Below, in pieces: positions 41,733-50,263 of a stretch of 64,000 bases of DNA; the stretch's first letter is position 1; each line of letters begins with the position of its first letter. Source of the DNA: Arthrobacter sp. zg-Y919 (GTDB lineage Bacteria; Actinomycetota; Actinomycetes; Actinomycetales; Micrococcaceae). The stretch spans positions 620,001 through 684,000 of the forward strand of contig NZ_CP126242.1 of assembly GCF_030142045.1 (NCBI RefSeq), in the 5' to 3' direction. Below the pieces are notes generated by a model. That model ran no database searches. It saw only the letters and a list, made by a program, of their open reading frames with translations, and was not told where the DNA came from. The translations under genes were made by a program, and so were the position numbers.

Positions 41733-44557
41733 GCGTCGGCCCCCGGAACGCCGGCACCGGCAACGGCCCGGCCGTCGGCGCCCACGGCACCTGCGGTGAA
41801 CCGCGGATGAATCAGGCCGACGCAGCTGAACGGCAGATCCGGCACCTCCTCCACAGGTACGCCACGCTGTTCCGCCAGGAGCAGCACATGCGCCACATCC
41901 TCCAGCGCGTCCGGATGCACCAGCACCTTCCACGGCACCCGGCGCAGCAGCACACGGGTGGTCTCGCCGACACCGGGCTTCACCAGGTTGACGTTGTGGA
42001 TGCCGTATTCCTCGCTCAGCCGCTCCACCGCCTGCCAGCCCACCCAGGTGGGGGTCCGGTCGGCGTGCACCAACGACGCCGCGGCAGCCTCGGCTTCGGG
42101 CCGCACGTCGTCGAAATGGGACTCGATCGCGGTCAGGAAATCCCGGGAGACATCGGCAGTGGCCAGGTGCGAGTAGAACTTGGCCCCGTGGAAATCGTGC
42201 GGCGCGATGAGGTCCTTGTTGAACACCGTGCGGGACACCAGCCCGGAAACGGTTGAGTTCAGGCAGGCCGAGGGAATCAGGTAATCCTCGCGCGTGCCGA
42301 ACAGCTCCACCGAGTGGCCGGGATCGGCCAGCACCGCGAGCTCCGAGGAGAACCGCACGCCGTCGCTTGCTTCGAACTTCTCCAGCGCCGCGGTCAGTTC
42401 GCGGGTGATCGCGCCCTTGCCGGTCCAGCCGTCCACGAACAGGATTCGCTCAGAGGCGTAGGTGCGGGCCAGATAGCGCAGCGCGGTCTCGTCCATGCCG
42501 ACGCCGCGGACAATGCTCATGGTGTAGTGCGGCAGGTCCAGCCCGTGCATCCGCTGCGCCCAGCGGCGCATCAGAATGCCGATGGGGGTGCCGGCCCGGG
42601 CGAGCGACACCAGCACCGGCTCCCGGTTCCGGGCAGCCAGCGCCAGTTCAGTCACGGTGCCGACGGCGGCGGCCACCCGCGGCGCGGAACGCCTCAGCGC
42701 CTCCTCGTACAGGTCCTGGTACTGCGCCGACGGCAGGTATTCCATGGGCAGCGACTCGGCGTAGTTCGCCCCGCCGGACTGGATGGCGGCTTCGCGCTCG
42801 GCGGTCGGGGCTTCCAGCGCCGCGTCGCGCAGATCCTTCAGCAGCCAGGTCACATCCTCGGGCGCATAGGAGCCAAATTCGGGTCCGGTCAGCGGCACCG
42901 CTGCGGGCACGGCGGCCGGTCCCGTCCAGTCCTCCGGCGTGGGGACATCGGCCGGCAGCAGCACAACGACGACGGCGCCGGTCACCGCGCGCAGGGCTTC
43001 GGTCACGCTGCCGGGACCGGTGATGGAAGCAAGGTCGGTGCCGGGCTCGGGCAGCAGCACAATGCTGCCGAAACCGGTCCCGGCCGCACCGGCGGCAGTG
43101 CCGTCCGCACCAGCAGTGCGGTCCGCACCCACGGCGTCCGGGCCGGCCGCACCCACGGTGTCCAGACCGGCACCAGTCCGCCGGGCTCCGACGTTGTAGG
43201 CATGCCGCGGCCCGGGGCCGTCCTCGGTCACGTCATGGCTGGCGAAGGCCACGGCGTTGGCAATTGCGTAGTCCGACCGGTCGATTGGGACGATGGGGGA
43301 GCGGGTGGTGGTGGAGAACCGGACGGGTACACCGGGCAGGGCTTCGGCCAGGGCGTTGGCAATGGTCAGCGGCACATGGATGAATTCCTCGCAGCCGAGC
43401 ACCAGCACCGGCTCCGCCGGATCCGGCAGGCTGGCGGAGATGCGCGAAGCGATGAGGGCCAGGCTCTCGGCCGAAACGGCTCCGGGCAGGGCGGCAGGCA
43501 GGGTGCCGAGGTATTCCGACGAGACGCCTGCACGGTTGCCGAAGCGGTCACTGCGCAGGCCGCGCGCAGCATCGGAGTAATCCAGCACGGTCACGGGTGC
43601 CGGATCGACAACCCCGGGACCGAACTCAGTAGCCTCAACCTGATCCGGGAGTCCGCCGATCAGCCCCTGGGCCCGGGCCAGGAGATCCTCGCCAAGGTCA
43701 ATGCGGCCGGTGCTCAGCGCAACCACCCGGATGCTGCAGCCCAGCTGTTGGGCCAGCTCATCGAAACGTGCACGGTCGGCGTCGGAACGCAGATCGATCA
43801 GCGACGCCACCACATAGAGCGGATGCGGCGCGGCGGCGTGCAGTTCGGTGATGGTGTTGATGACGGTGGCGCCGGTGCTGAGCTCATCGTCCACCAGCAC
43901 CACCGGTGCCGGGCTGTTCAGCAGCGCCGGGTCCACGGGCAGCAGCCGGTGCGAGGTGGCATGCGAATGCGCTTCCTCAAACGAACCGTAGGCCACGGCG
44001 TCCGCGGGGGCATGCCGGGTGGAATGGATGTAGTAGGAGCCCAGGACGTCGGCCACCAGCCGGCCCAGCCCTGTGGCGGTTTCCGCGTAGCCGACCGTCA
44101 CAACATCGGGGTGGGAAATCGGCAGATCCCAAAGCTGTTCGCGGGCATGCTGCAGCCGGGTCCGCGGGGACCGGGCGGCAGCAGAGCGGGCACGGCCAGC
44201 GCTGTCACGTCCCGCACTCGTACCCGGCCCGCCGTCGTCGTCCGCCGGCGCTGTCCCGTCCTCGAGAGCCGCAGCGAGTTCGGCGGCGGCACCGCGCAGC
44301 ACGGCGTCGTCCACTGTGCTGCCCAATGCCGCACCGGCGAGGGCGCCGAGCAGCTCCCCGGCGGCCAGGACCACAGCCGGTTCGGTGGGCACGTGCTTGG
44401 CCAGCACCCGGGAAACGAGCAGGTGCGCGCGCCGCGGATTGCGGCGCAGCGCCAGCCCCACCAGATCCTCCACCGGCAGGAGGGCCGCCGGATCCGAGGT
44501 GATCCGCACTCCCAGGGCCTCGTGGACAAATCCGCCGGTCCAGGGGTGCTGGTTCAA
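41729..44557 (-). CDS. Fusion of two phosphoribosyltransferase modules (PRTase_2-TRSP and StiP-type)
   Basis: A 942-residue cytoplasmic fusion from the Ter stress gene repertoire. The N-terminal PRTase module (about 1-310) has the PRPP loop VVLVDDELSTGAT at 219-231. The TRSP domain (about 335-460) contains FSTTTRSP at 414-421. A Gly/Ala-rich linker (about 458-498) follows. The second module (about 590-925), of the StiP/PRTase_1 type, has its own PRPP loop ILFVDGWTGKGAI at 705-717. The two halves are usually separate neighbouring genes. The start is TTG 44557, overlapping the stop of the CitE-like gene (TTGA); no in-frame ATG fits. It is predicted to make a nucleoside-like metabolite with its neighbours. 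Confidence 0.85.
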   Translation of the reverse strand: MNQHPWTGGFVHEALGVRITSDPAALLPVEDLVGLALRRNPRRAHLLVSRVLAKHVPTEPAVVLAAGELLGALAGAALGSTVDDAVLRGAAAELAAALEDGTAPADDDGGPGTSAGRDSAGRARSAAARSPRTRLQHAREQLWDLPISHPDVVTVGYAETATGLGRLVADVLGSYYIHSTRHAPADAVAYGSFEEAHSHATSHRLLPVDPALLNSPAPVVLVDDELSTGATVINTITELHAAAPHPLYVVASLIDLRSDADRARFDELAQQLGCSIRVVALSTGRIDLGEDLLARAQGLIGGLPDQVEATEFGPGVVDPAPVTVLDYSDAARGLRSDRFGNRAGVSSEYLGTLPAALPGAVSAESLALIASRISASLPDPAEPVLVLGCEEFIHVPLTIANALAEALPGVPVRFSTTTRSPIVPIDRSDYAIANAVAFASHDVTEDGPGPRHAYNVGARRTGAGLDTVGAAGPDAVGADRTAGADGTAAGAAGTGFGSIVLLPEPGTDLASITGPGSVTEALRAVTGAVVVVLLPADVPTPEDWTGPAAVPAAVPLTGPEFGSYAPEDVTWLLKDLRDAALEAPTAEREAAIQSGGANYAESLPMEYLPSAQYQDLYEEALRRSAPRVAAAVGTVTELALAARNREPVLVSLARAGTPIGILMRRWAQRMHGLDLPHYTMSIVRGVGMDETALRYLARTYASERILFVDGWTGKGAITRELTAALEKFEASDGVRFSSELAVLADPGHSVELFGTREDYLIPSACLNSTVSGLVSRTVFNKDLIAPHDFHGAKFYSHLATADVSRDFLTAIESHFDDVRPEAEAAAASLVHADRTPTWVGWQAVERLSEEYGIHNVNLVKPGVGETTRVLLRRVPWKVLVHPDALEDVAHVLLLAEQRGVPVEEVPDLPFSCVGLIHPRFTAGAVGADGRAVAGAGVPGADA

Positions 44558-45744
44558 TTCATGCTCGCTTCCAGAAGATCTACATAGCTGATGTCGGGGG
44601 CCGCGACGCCGAACGCGGCAGCCCGGACGAGGGTGGAAGCTGCCCACGCCTGATGGGGTTTCATTTCGTTCATCTTGTTGCGGTACGGCGACGCCGCGGC
44701 GCCGCCCCCGGCCGTGCCGGAAATATGCAGGGCGTCGAGGTACGCCTCGTGGCTGACCACGGACATCGCGTGGACCAGGGGAACATGCGAGGGGTGGATG
44801 ACCGTCTTGCCGAGCAGACCGTTCGCCTGGTCCAGTTCGATTTCGCGGATCAGTCCGTCCAGGTTCGCGGTCAGCAGGCGCTGGCGCAGGTCCAGTTCGT
44901 CGGCATCTGCGAACGGGGTAGAGCGCAGCATCGGGCGCATTAGCCGTTCCCCGGAGCTGTAGTGTTCCCAGACCGGTCCGCTGATGATGAAGCCGTCGGG
45001 CCGGCCGAAGGTGTTCACGATGTCACCGATGACCGCGGAGACCACCTTGACGTCATAAATGGTCAGGTCACGGGAACGGCGTAGCCCGTAGGCGCTGGAC
45101 ATATCCGTGGCGCCGATCCGCACGGCCAGGATGTCCTGCCGGTTCGCTTCGAGCACCTCGAGGATGCCCGTGAGGGTGGCGGACCGGGTTTCGGCGTGGA
45201 TCATCAGCGGCGATTCGAGGATGGGCATGGCACGCAGCGGCCGGGCATTGGGATCGTAGGCCCGCCGGGCGTCGTTCACAGTATGCAGGGCGTCGAGGAA
45301 ACGCTGTGCCGTGCCGGAGGTGTTCTCGAATTTCGGCAGCACGAATCCCGTGAGGACGTCCAGGGCGGGACCGCTCCGCTCGGCCAGGCTGAGGAGCTGC
45401 TCGGGGGTGCGGACACGGACGAAGAGCATCAGGTCTGCGGTATCGCCCGTCCGGCGGGCTGCGGCACTGTGAAGCTGTTCGAGGGCGTCCACCACATTGG
45501 TCTCCGCGGCGGGGACCTCGGCGTCGGCAATGGAATCCTCCAGGCAGAGGACCATGCTGACGGCACCGCTGGCGGCCTGCCTGCGGATGTCCTTGACCAG
45601 GTCCGGCCGGGTGGCTGGACAGTACAGGGTGGCACCGAGGGCACTGGCCAGCAGTCCGGGATCTGTTTCCAGGGTCAGTTCCTGCGGCGGGAGGTGGAAC
45701 AAGCGGGCGGTCTCGGGTCCGCTCAGAAAAGAGAAGTGACGCAC
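44554..45744 (-). CDS. CitE-like HpcH/HpaI aldolase/lyase of the Ter operon
   Basis: A 396-residue TIM-barrel enzyme related to the citrate lyase beta subunit. LYCPATRPDLVKDIRRQ and MVLCLEDSIADAEVPAAETN carry the conserved substrate Arg and the Glu-Asp metal pair. PKFENTSGTAQRF, PILESPLMIHAETR (second metal Glu), RIGATDMSSAYGLRRSRDL and GKTVIHPSHVPLV follow as in the family. Relatives cleave or join acyl-CoA or keto acids; the Ter-linked subgroup is thought to supply a building block for the phosphoribosyltransferases. GTG start at 45744, 5 bases after the upstream stop. Its own stop overlaps the start of the next gene. Confidence 0.87.
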   Translation of the reverse strand: MRHFSFLSGPETARLFHLPPQELTLETDPGLLASALGATLYCPATRPDLVKDIRRQAASGAVSMVLCLEDSIADAEVPAAETNVVDALEQLHSAAARRTGDTADLMLFVRVRTPEQLLSLAERSGPALDVLTGFVLPKFENTSGTAQRFLDALHTVNDARRAYDPNARPLRAMPILESPLMIHAETRSATLTGILEVLEANRQDILAVRIGATDMSSAYGLRRSRDLTIYDVKVVSAVIGDIVNTFGRPDGFIISGPVWEHYSSGERLMRPMLRSTPFADADELDLRQRLLTANLDGLIREIELDQANGLLGKTVIHPSHVPLVHAMSVVSHEAYLDALHISGTAGGGAAASPYRNKMNEMKPHQAWAASTLVRAAAFGVAAPDISYVDLLEASMN

Positions 45745-45749
45745 GGGGC

Positions 45750-46658
45750 TCAGCGGTTCCTGCCGGGGAAGGAGGCAATGGTGAAGCCGAAGGCCTCCCA
45801 GATGGCCTTGAGTTCCATCCCGTAGGGCATGATTTCGGCGCGCAGTTCCAGCACCTCGCCGATCCGCAGCACGGACAGGACATAGAAGGTGCGTTCCCCG
45901 GCCTTGGGCGGAATGGTGACGGACTGGCCGTTGTAGATGCCCACGGTCATGGTCTGCTTGGGCTGGGGGAAGAACAGGGCGCGGCGCAGCAGCCCGGCGT
46001 GGCGCAGGGGAATCAGCGCCAGATCGTCTTCATAGCCCACCAGCGGCCGGTTGCCCGGAGTGTCGACGACCGTGCCCTCCAGGGTGCCGCGGTCCAGCGG
46101 ACCCGCAGGCATGCCGCCGGTCGTGTATTTCCGGTCTTCCCAGACCGCATGAATGGTTCCGCTGATGGCAAGGCTGCCCACGGCGGATTCCATCGGCGTC
46201 AGGCGCAGCACGGGATTGTTCCGGTCCAGCATGCGCACGTCACGGATGCCCGGGGCCGGGAACAGGCGGGTATGCAGGGGCGCGGGAACGGTACGGGCGG
46301 GTGCCGACGGCGTGCCCGACGACGGCACGGACGCCGCCGACGCCGGCCGCGACGCGGAGCGGGTGGAGGCGGCCTCGGCGTTGGGCGACAGGCCCAGGGA
46401 GAGCGACGGCGACGGCGGCGCCGGCGGCGCAGGACGGGTCGGTGAGGACAGCGTGAGGGACCCCGGCGCTGAAGCGGGGGGAGCCGGCGTCGTTGGCCGC
46501 GGCGACGTGCGTGGGGGCGTTGCCTGCGGCGGTGTGGCCGGCGCGGGCGTCGAAGCAGGAGCCGCAGGAGCGGAAGCAGGCGCGGCAGCGCGCGGCTTGA
46601 CCCGCCGGCTCAGGAAAGGCAGGTCGGTACGCACATCCGAGGAACGGTTAACCGCCAT
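45750..46658 (-). CDS. Uncharacterised Ter-operon protein with Pro/Ala-rich N-terminus
   Basis: A 302-residue protein. The first about 140 residues are low-complexity (Pro, Ala, Ser, Thr). The C-terminal 160 residues form a compact domain starting GIRDVRMLDRNNPVLRLTPM, with VGSLAISGTIHAVWEDRKYT, the acidic YEDDLALIPLRHAG and LRIGEVLELRAEIMPYGMEL near the end. I could not assign it to a known family; it may be a diverged TerA- or TerD-like module. It sits between a TerD-family gene (gap of 3 bases) and the CitE-like gene (gap of 5), so it is part of the same transcript. Confidence 0.65.
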   Translation of the reverse strand: MAVNRSSDVRTDLPFLSRRVKPRAAAPASAPAAPASTPAPATPPQATPPRTSPRPTTPAPPASAPGSLTLSSPTRPAPPAPPSPSLSLGLSPNAEAASTRSASRPASAASVPSSGTPSAPARTVPAPLHTRLFPAPGIRDVRMLDRNNPVLRLTPMESAVGSLAISGTIHAVWEDRKYTTGGMPAGPLDRGTLEGTVVDTPGNRPLVGYEDDLALIPLRHAGLLRRALFFPQPKQTMTVGIYNGQSVTIPPKAGERTFYVLSVLRIGEVLELRAEIMPYGMELKAIWEAFGFTIASFPGRNR

Positions 46659-46661
46659 CGC

Positions 46662-47213
46662 CTAGAGATCGAATCCGAAGTCGCTGGCCAGTCCGCGCAG
46701 CCCGGTGGTGTAGCCCTGGCCCAGGGCACGGAACTTCCAGTCGCTGCGGTGGCGGTACAGCTCGCCGAACATCATGGCCGTGATGGCGTCACGGTTGGCT
46801 GCGGGCAGATCAAAGCGGACCAGTTCGGAGCCGTTGGCCCGGGCCACCCGGATGTAGGCGCTGCGGACGGCGGCGAAGTTGCCGGGGCCGCGCATCTCGG
46901 GGTCGGCATATACGGCGAAGACAATCTTCGTGACGTTGTCGGGGACCCGCGAGAGGTCGACGTCGATCTGTTCCTCGTCCTCCTCGCCGGCAAACTGCAC
47001 GGAGGCATCCGGGCTGGCGATCTGGTTGAAGAACACCAGATGCGCGTCCGAAAGCACCCGGCCGTCCGCGCCCAACAGCAGCGTGAGCGGAACCAGTTCG
47101 GCAGCGGGGCCGCGGCTGGGGATCACATCCCATCCCAGTCCCACCAGCACGGACGTCAGGCCCGGGTTTTCCGCGGTCAGGGCGGCGTTGGCGCCGGCCA
47201 CCAGGGTGCCCAT
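46662..47213 (-). CDS. TerD-family protein (divergent)
   Basis: A 183-residue single TerD domain. Recognisable are LVGLGWDVIPS, DAHLVFFNQIASPDASVQFA, a Glu/Asp cluster EEDEEQIDVDLSRVPDNV where other members have GDDEQI, IVFAVYADPEMRGPGNFAAV, and the end MFGELYRHRSDWKFRALGQG YTTGL. TerD domains bind calcium at acidic loops and act in resistance to tellurite and other stresses at the membrane. This copy is the most divergent of the four TerD proteins here and lacks the usual N-terminal LxKGxNLSL. Start overlaps the upstream stop by one base (TGATG). Confidence 0.88.
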   Translation of the reverse strand: MGTLVAGANAALTAENPGLTSVLVGLGWDVIPSRGPAAELVPLTLLLGADGRVLSDAHLVFFNQIASPDASVQFAGEEDEEQIDVDLSRVPDNVTKIVFAVYADPEMRGPGNFAAVRSAYIRVARANGSELVRFDLPAANRDAITAMMFGELYRHRSDWKFRALGQGYTTGLRGLASDFGFDL

Positions 47214-47722
47214 CAGCGCTCCCCGAAGGTCAGGGAAGAGGGGGAGAACTTGTCATCAAGGAACCGCCCGTGGGTGGACAGTTCGGCAATGGCACCGGAG
47301 CGGACCTGGTTTTCCAGGTCCCGGGCAATGCCTTCCAGGATGGTCAGCTGTTCAACGAGCAATCTGGTGGCCTCGGAATCGTCGGTCCGCTCCCGGTCGT
47401 TCAGGGCCACGTAGGCCCGCAGGGGAGTGGGGAGGTAATTGGTAATGATGGCGTTGAGCAGCACCCGCTGCTCGGTGGAGGCACCCTGGGCGCCGACGTA
47501 CTGGACCAGCGGCACCAGAATGTCGTCGATCTGCCGGACCATGGAGGACACCAGCGTCGGCAGCGCGGCACCGGCCCGCCGGACGGCGATGCGCAGGTTC
47601 CGCAGCGAATCGGCGGTCTCCCGGTGTTCGGCGTCGGGGCCCGACGCCGGCGCGGCAGGGGGCAGCCCCGATGCCGGTTCGGGTTCCGGCGAGCCGAAGA
47701 GCGAACCGAAGAACTTCACCAC
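47213..47722 (-). CDS. Uncharacterised helical Ter-operon protein
   Basis: A 169-residue protein, not recognised. A short FFGSLFGSPEPEPA-like start and Pro/Ala-rich linker lead to an all-helical domain with ETADSLRNLRIAVRRAGAAL, VSSMVRQIDDILVPLVQYV and ATRLLVEQLTILEGIARDLE. The pattern of long amphipathic helices resembles small TelA-associated proteins. It lies 38 bases after the telA-type gene and overlaps the next TerD gene, so a role with TelA or TerD proteins at the membrane is likely but not shown. Confidence 0.7.
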   Translation of the reverse strand: MVKFFGSLFGSPEPEPASGLPPAAPASGPDAEHRETADSLRNLRIAVRRAGAALPTLVSSMVRQIDDILVPLVQYVGAQGASTEQRVLLNAIITNYLPTPLRAYVALNDRERTDDSEATRLLVEQLTILEGIARDLENQVRSGAIAELSTHGRFLDDKFSPSSLTFGER

Positions 47723-47760
47723 GGCCGTTTCCTCAGCATCGGAGCTGCCCTGCCCTGCAT

Positions 47761-48954
47761 CTAGCGGGACTCGCTCTGGCGGGAGCGTTCCAGGTAGGGC
47801 TTGGCCTGCGTGATGGTGGACTCCAGGGACTTCACGGTCCCCTCCATGTTGCGGGCAGCCTCGGACCGGAACGTGTCGATCGCGTCCATGGTCTGGTACA
47901 CGTTGTCGAACGCCTTCTGCAGGGTTTCCACGCTCACGCCGGAGGTGGACGCCTGCTGGTGGATGCGGGCGGTCTGGTCCTTGAGCATTTCACTGGTGCT
48001 CAGGATCATGTTGTTCGTGGTGGTGTTCACCGCATCGATCTGGTCCAGCACCATCTTCTGGTTCGCCAGGGCACCGGCCACGATCACGGCGGTGCGCAGG
48101 GCGGAAATGGTGGTGGTGCGCGCGCGTTCCACGCCCTTGATCAGTTCCACGTTGTTCTTGCGGATCAGGTCCATGGCCAGGTAGCCCTGCACGGAGACGG
48201 CCAGCTGGGTGAGGATGTCCTGGCGGCGCTGGCGGATGGGGAAGAGGACGTCCGCTTCCAGGGCGTTGGCCTGCTCAATCTGCCCGGAATTCTTGAGCTC
48301 GTCCACCTTCTGCACGGCCGCCGCATCCAGCGACTCGGCGAGCACGGAGTATTCGCTGAGGGTCTGCATGGTCTTCCACAGCTCCACCTTTTCCCCGGCG
48401 AGGGAGGCGTTGTCCTTGAGCAGCTCATCCTGGCCGGACATCAGGGCCTTGATGATCTTGTCCAGCTGGACCTGCGCCGACTCATACTTCTGGAAGTACT
48501 TGGCGAGCTTGTTGCCGCCCGGGATGAAGCCCAGGATCTTGCGTCCGGTGCCCAGGTTCGCCTGGTTGGGGGTCAGGTCCTCGACGGTGGTGCGCAGGTC
48601 TCCCAGAGTGACGGCGACCTTCTTCTGCGCGTCGTTGCCGGACTTCTTTGCCCCGGCGACGGAGGTGGAGGAACGCTCCAGCAGGCGGGAGGAGTAGCCG
48701 GCGGACTGCACCATTTCCGCGCCGGCCAGCTTGTTGATGGAATCCACCTGTGCGGTGAATTCCGGGCTGCGCGCATCCAGCTTGGACACTTCCTCCATGA
48801 AGGACTTCGCCTGCGCGGCGATTTCGACGCGGCGTTCCTCCGGCACCGGGACCATGCCCGGGGCACTCTCGGGTGCAACCGGAGCGGGCGGTTCCGGAGC
48901 CTTCAGCACCAGGGCGGCTTCGGTGGCGTCCGGGGGAGTCAACGGTGTGGTCAT
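47761..48954 (-). CDS. Toxic anion resistance protein, TelA family
   Basis: A 397-residue, mostly helical cytoplasmic protein of the TelA/KlaA family, which is linked to resistance to tellurite and to cell-envelope stress. The Pro-rich first 40 residues are followed by long helices: ERRVEIAAQAKSFMEEVSKL, the conserved LGTGRKILGFIPGGNKLAKY, YESAQVQLDKIIKALMSGQD, VLFPIRQRRQDILTQLAVSV and VETLQKAFDNVYQTMDAIDT. Start ATG 48954. It follows the tandem terD genes by 88 bases and precedes the helical protein. In other bacteria TelA occurs with TerD and TerC proteins, as here. Confidence 0.93.
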   Translation of the reverse strand: MTTPLTPPDATEAALVLKAPEPPAPVAPESAPGMVPVPEERRVEIAAQAKSFMEEVSKLDARSPEFTAQVDSINKLAGAEMVQSAGYSSRLLERSSTSVAGAKKSGNDAQKKVAVTLGDLRTTVEDLTPNQANLGTGRKILGFIPGGNKLAKYFQKYESAQVQLDKIIKALMSGQDELLKDNASLAGEKVELWKTMQTLSEYSVLAESLDAAAVQKVDELKNSGQIEQANALEADVLFPIRQRRQDILTQLAVSVQGYLAMDLIRKNNVELIKGVERARTTTISALRTAVIVAGALANQKMVLDQIDAVNTTTNNMILSTSEMLKDQTARIHQQASTSGVSVETLQKAFDNVYQTMDAIDTFRSEAARNMEGTVKSLESTITQAKPYLERSRQSESR

Positions 48955-49042
48955 GGTCCAGCCTTTTCTTCGGTGTCTACGGATGCGGGGAGTGTCCCGG
49001 CCTGCGGAACACTCCCCGCAGGGTGTAACTGAAAGCCCGAGC

Positions 49043-49624
49043 TTAGCTCAGCTGCACGCCGAAATCGGTGGCGATCCCGGCCAGGCCGGTGGCGTAACCC
49101 TGGCCAACGGCCTTGAACTTCCATTCGCCGTTGTTGCGGTACACCTCGGCGAAAATCATGGACGTTTCCGGCGCAGCGTCTTCGCTGAGGTCGAACCGGA
49201 CAATTTCGCTGTCGTTCTCCTGGTTGATCACGCGGCAGTACGCCCCGCGGACCTGGCCGAAGTTCTGGTTCCGGACCTCGGCCTGATCGATGGAAACCAC
49301 AATGACCACACGGTCGACGTCGGCCGCCATCTGCGTCAGGTCGAGCAGGATCTGTTCGTCGTCGCCTTCGCCGGCGCCCGAACGGTTGTCGCCCAGGTGG
49401 GTGACGGAGCCGTCCTTGGCTGCGGGCTGGTTGTAGAAGATGAAGTCATCCGAGGACCGCACCTTGCCGTTGGCGGCGATCATCAGTGCCGACGCATCCA
49501 GGTCGAAGGGATCGCCCGTGGTGGTGCGCGGGTCCCAGCCCAGGCCGACGACGGCCTTCTGCAGTCCGGGATCGGTCTTGGTCAGGGAAAGGTTGTTGCC
49601 CTTGGTGAGGGTCAGACCTGCCAT
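49043..49624 (-). CDS. terD: TerD-family stress protein
   Basis: A 193-residue TerD protein. It has the N-terminal LTLTKGNNLSLTK, VGLGWDPRTTTGDPFDLDAS, DDFIFYNQPAAKDGSVTHLG, the calcium-binding GDNRSGAGEGDDEQI loop, VVIVVSIDQAEVRNQNFGQV and the end YRNNGEWKFKAVGQGY. Such proteins bind two calcium ions and act in tellurite, acid or envelope stress. The start at 49624 has AAGGAG upstream, so the long in-frame extension is not used. It is nearly a copy of the next gene upstream (49656-50237), with which it forms a tandem pair separated by 31 bases. Confidence 0.93.
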   Translation of the reverse strand: MAGLTLTKGNNLSLTKTDPGLQKAVVGLGWDPRTTTGDPFDLDASALMIAANGKVRSSDDFIFYNQPAAKDGSVTHLGDNRSGAGEGDDEQILLDLTQMAADVDRVVIVVSIDQAEVRNQNFGQVRGAYCRVINQENDSEIVRFDLSEDAAPETSMIFAEVYRNNGEWKFKAVGQGYATGLAGIATDFGVQLS

Positions 49625-49655
49625 GGTGTTCAGCTCCTTGTAGACGAAGGGATGA

Positions 49656-50237
49656 TTAGTCGAGGGCGATGCCGAAGTCGGTGGCAACCCCGTACAGCCC
49701 GGACGCGTAGCCCTGGCCGATAGCACGGAACTTCCACTCACCGCGGTTGCGGTAAATCTCGGCAAAGATCATGCATGTTTCTGCAGCAGCATCTTCGCTG
49801 AGGTCGTAGCGGACCACCTCAGTGTCGGTGTCCTGGTTGACCACCCGGCAGTAGGCATCGCGCACCTGGCCGAAGTTCTGGTGCCGGGCGTCCGCCTGGT
49901 CGATGGAAACCACAATGACCACGCGGTCGACGTCGTCGGTCAGGATGCTGAGGTCAATCAGGATCTGCTCGTCGTCGCCGTCGCCCAGGCCGGTGCGGTT
50001 ATCGCCCAGGTGGACCACCGAGCCGTCCTTGGCGGACAGCTGGTTGTAGAAAATGAAATCGTCCTGGGAGCGCACCTTGCCGTTGGCGCCGAGCAGCAGT
50101 GCGGAGGCGTCCAGGTCGAACGGATCTCCGCTGGTGGTGCGCGGATCCCAGCCCAGGCCGATCACGGCCCGTTCCAGGCCTGGATCGGCCTTGGTCAGGG
50201 AAAGGTTGCTGCCTTTACTAAGCGTCAGGCTGGACAA
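49656..50237 (-). CDS. terD: TerD-family stress protein (tandem paralogue)
   Basis: A 193-residue TerD protein very similar along its length to the neighbour at 49043: SLTLSKGSNLSLTKADPGLE, FDLDASALLLGANGKVR, GDNRTGLGDGDDEQI (calcium loop), DQADARHQNFGQVRDAYCRV and YRNRGEWKFRAIGQGY. The start is TTG 50237, with AAGGAG about 7 bases upstream; no nearby ATG fits the conserved N-terminus. The two copies probably arose by duplication and may have split roles or raise dosage. Confidence 0.92.
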   Translation of the reverse strand: MSSLTLSKGSNLSLTKADPGLERAVIGLGWDPRTTSGDPFDLDASALLLGANGKVRSQDDFIFYNQLSAKDGSVVHLGDNRTGLGDGDDEQILIDLSILTDDVDRVVIVVSIDQADARHQNFGQVRDAYCRVVNQDTDTEVVRYDLSEDAAAETCMIFAEIYRNRGEWKFRAIGQGYASGLYGVATDFGIALD

Positions 50238-50263
50238 GGTGCGCTCCTTACGGACGGGGGTGG

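Noticed and set aside
43003..43203. Small minus-strand frame over the repetitive linker
   Set aside because: Out of frame with the surrounding enzyme and made only of the linker repeats.
42314..44587. 757-codon open frame on the plus strand
   Set aside because: It lies entirely antisense to the phosphoribosyltransferase fusion, which has clear motifs. High GC makes long antisense frames common here.
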